From contig DCUM01000201.1 of assembly GCA_002327255.1 (NCBI GenBank), positions 1 to 6,088 on the forward strand: a stretch of 6,088 nt of DNA. Reading direction: 5' to 3'. The stretch's first letter is position 1; every line of letters starts with the position of its first letter. Below the pieces are notes generated by a model that did not search any database, was not told the origin of the DNA, and was given only the letters and a program-made list of their open reading frames with translations. The translations under genes and the position numbers were made by a program. The stretch is from a bacterium UBA2214. Lineage in GTDB: Bacteria > Zhuqueibacterota > Zhuqueibacteria > Residuimicrobiales > Residuimicrobiaceae. This document shows positions 4,886-6,088 of this stretch, piece after piece.

Positions 4886-6070
4886 ATGGATTTAAAGGCC
4901 ATTCAAACCGCATTGCAGGCCGCCGGACTCGACGGCTGGCTTTTTTACGATTTTCATAATCGCGACGCCATCGCCGCCCGCATCCTCAATATGGACACCC
5001 ACCGCTTTGCTTCGCGGCGCTGGTTCTACTACATTCCCGCGCAGGGCGAGCCGCAAAAACTGGTGCACCGCATCGAACCGTGGCGCTGCGATCACCTCCC
5101 CGGCGCCAAACACATCTATCTGCCCTGGGAAGAACAGCATGAGCTCCTGCGCCGGATGCTCGGGGACGCCAAACGCGTCGCCATGCAGTATTCGCCCGGC
5201 AACGCCATCCCCTACGTCTCCATCGTCGACGGCGGCACCATCGATCTGCTGCGCAGCTTTGGCATCGAGGTCATCTCCAGCGCCGATCTCGTCGGCCAGT
5301 TCGAAGCACACCTCACCATGGCGGACTGGGAGAGCCATAAAGAGGCCATGGAAGTGCTGCACATCGCCAAGAATGCGGCGTTTGCGGAGGTGGGCCGCTT
5401 GATCCGCACCGGCGTGCCGCCGCGGGAAATTGAAATCCATAATTTTATGAATGATATTTTCAGGAAACACGATCTCACGGCGCTGGATGGTCCCATCGTC
5501 GCCGTCAATGAGCACGCCGCGGATCCCCATTTCGAACCCACCGAAGAAAACAGTCACACCATGAAGGAAGGCGATCTGCTGCTGATCGATCTCTGGGGCA
5601 AAAAAAGCCGGCCCGGCTCCATCTATGCGGATATCACCTGGATGGGCTACATCGGTACGCAGGTGCCGCAAGCGCTGGAAGATACCTTTCAGGTCATCCG
5701 CCGCGCCCGCGACGCGGCGGTGGCCATTGTCCGCGACCGTTTTGCCGCCAACCAGCCGCTGCACGGCTGGGAAGTGGATGACGCCTGCCGCAAGGTCGTC
5801 GTCGATGCCGGATACGGGTCCTATTTCACCCATCGCACCGGTCACAACATCGGCGAGGAGGTGCACGGCAACGGCGTGCATATCGACAATCTCGAAACCA
5901 GGGACGAACGCCTCATCATCCCGGGCACCTGCTTCTCCGTGGAGCCCGGCATCTATATGCCGGAGAAAAAACTGGGCTTCCGCACGGAAATCGATGTCTT
6001 TGTCACCGATGAAGGAGAGGTGACCATCGCCGGGGCGGTGCAGGAGAAAATCGTGCCCCTGCTGGCATGA
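4886..6070 (+). CDS. M24 family metallopeptidase, Xaa-Pro aminopeptidase-like
   Basis: Members of this family remove N-terminal residues next to proline from peptides using a two-metal centre. The 394-aa protein has no signal peptide and should be cytosolic. Residues about 1-145 form the creatinase/prolidase-type N-terminal domain (GWLFYDFHNRD, SRRWFYYIP). Residues about 150-385 form the pita-bread catalytic domain. All five expected metal ligands are present: D235 (LLLIDLWG), D249 (YADITW), H320 (HRTGHNIG), E353 (FSVEPGIY) and E368 (RTEIDVFV). H215 (DPHFEP) and H327 (EEVHGNG) fit the conserved catalytic histidines. One small deviation is GHNIG in place of the common GHGIG. Length is normal and both ends are intact. 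The start follows AAGGAG by 7 nt. Substrate choice between aminopeptidase P and prolidase cannot be read from the sequence. Its neighbours suggest no pathway; it probably serves general peptide turnover. Confidence 0.95.
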   Translation: MDLKAIQTALQAAGLDGWLFYDFHNRDAIAARILNMDTHRFASRRWFYYIPAQGEPQKLVHRIEPWRCDHLPGAKHIYLPWEEQHELLRRMLGDAKRVAMQYSPGNAIPYVSIVDGGTIDLLRSFGIEVISSADLVGQFEAHLTMADWESHKEAMEVLHIAKNAAFAEVGRLIRTGVPPREIEIHNFMNDIFRKHDLTALDGPIVAVNEHAADPHFEPTEENSHTMKEGDLLLIDLWGKKSRPGSIYADITWMGYIGTQVPQALEDTFQVIRRARDAAVAIVRDRFAANQPLHGWEVDDACRKVVVDAGYGSYFTHRTGHNIGEEVHGNGVHIDNLETRDERLIIPGTCFSVEPGIYMPEKKLGFRTEIDVFVTDEGEVTIAGAVQEKIVPLLA

Positions 6071-6088
6071 AGTCTTGTCCGGAGCTGT

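Noticed and set aside
4892..5881. Long minus-strand frame opposite the M24 peptidase gene
   Set aside because: The plus strand encodes a complete metallopeptidase with all catalytic residues, so the opposite frame is a codon-bias shadow.

Overview
The window looks like bacterial chromosome from the FCB superphylum (Bacteroidota, Ignavibacteria, Calditrichota, KSB1-like lineages). The main clue is the third gene, whose C-terminus is a typical T9SS/FlgD-like sorting domain opening with YQNYPNPFNPST. Two possible promoters of the Bacteroidota -33/-7 type and a stand-alone S23-type four-helix-bundle gene fit this. The assignment is inferred from protein style, not from a marker gene. All five supported genes lie on the + strand. 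Genes are GC-rich, and some of the gaps in front of them are AT-rich.

Layout. Positions 1-369 hold no convincing gene but contain a degenerate tandem repeat of about 26 bp (about 67-223). Three genes for exported proteins follow. The first (370-1389) has a signal peptide, an FnIII-like domain and a C-terminal module. The second (1497-2690) has a signal peptide, a cohesin-like beta-sandwich and the same C-terminal module. That module carries two dockerin/EF-hand-like loops and ends in Val-Pro. The third (2752-3861) has a signal peptide, a cohesin-like domain, an FnIII-like domain and the sorting domain. A good intrinsic terminator (3880-3915) closes this block. Genes two and three are 61 bp apart and probably share a transcript from an AT-rich promoter near 1435-1465.

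Positions 3916-4228 are non-coding, with a short CGCAAAG/CGCCAAG run and a possible promoter. Next comes the four-helix-bundle gene (4229-4597). The 288-bp gap after it (4598-4885) is full of inverted repeats, including a perfect 28-bp palindrome and a small hairpin over the ribosome binding site of the next gene. The last gene (4886-6070) encodes a complete cytosolic M24 (Xaa-Pro aminopeptidase-like) metallopeptidase with all five metal ligands.

The first three genes plausibly form a surface or extracellular protein cassette in which dockerin-like and cohesin-like parts could bind each other; this is a hypothesis. The four-helix-bundle and peptidase genes appear to be separate units. The least explained items are the 26-bp repeat array, the shared Val-Pro-ending module, and the hairpin-rich leader before the peptidase.
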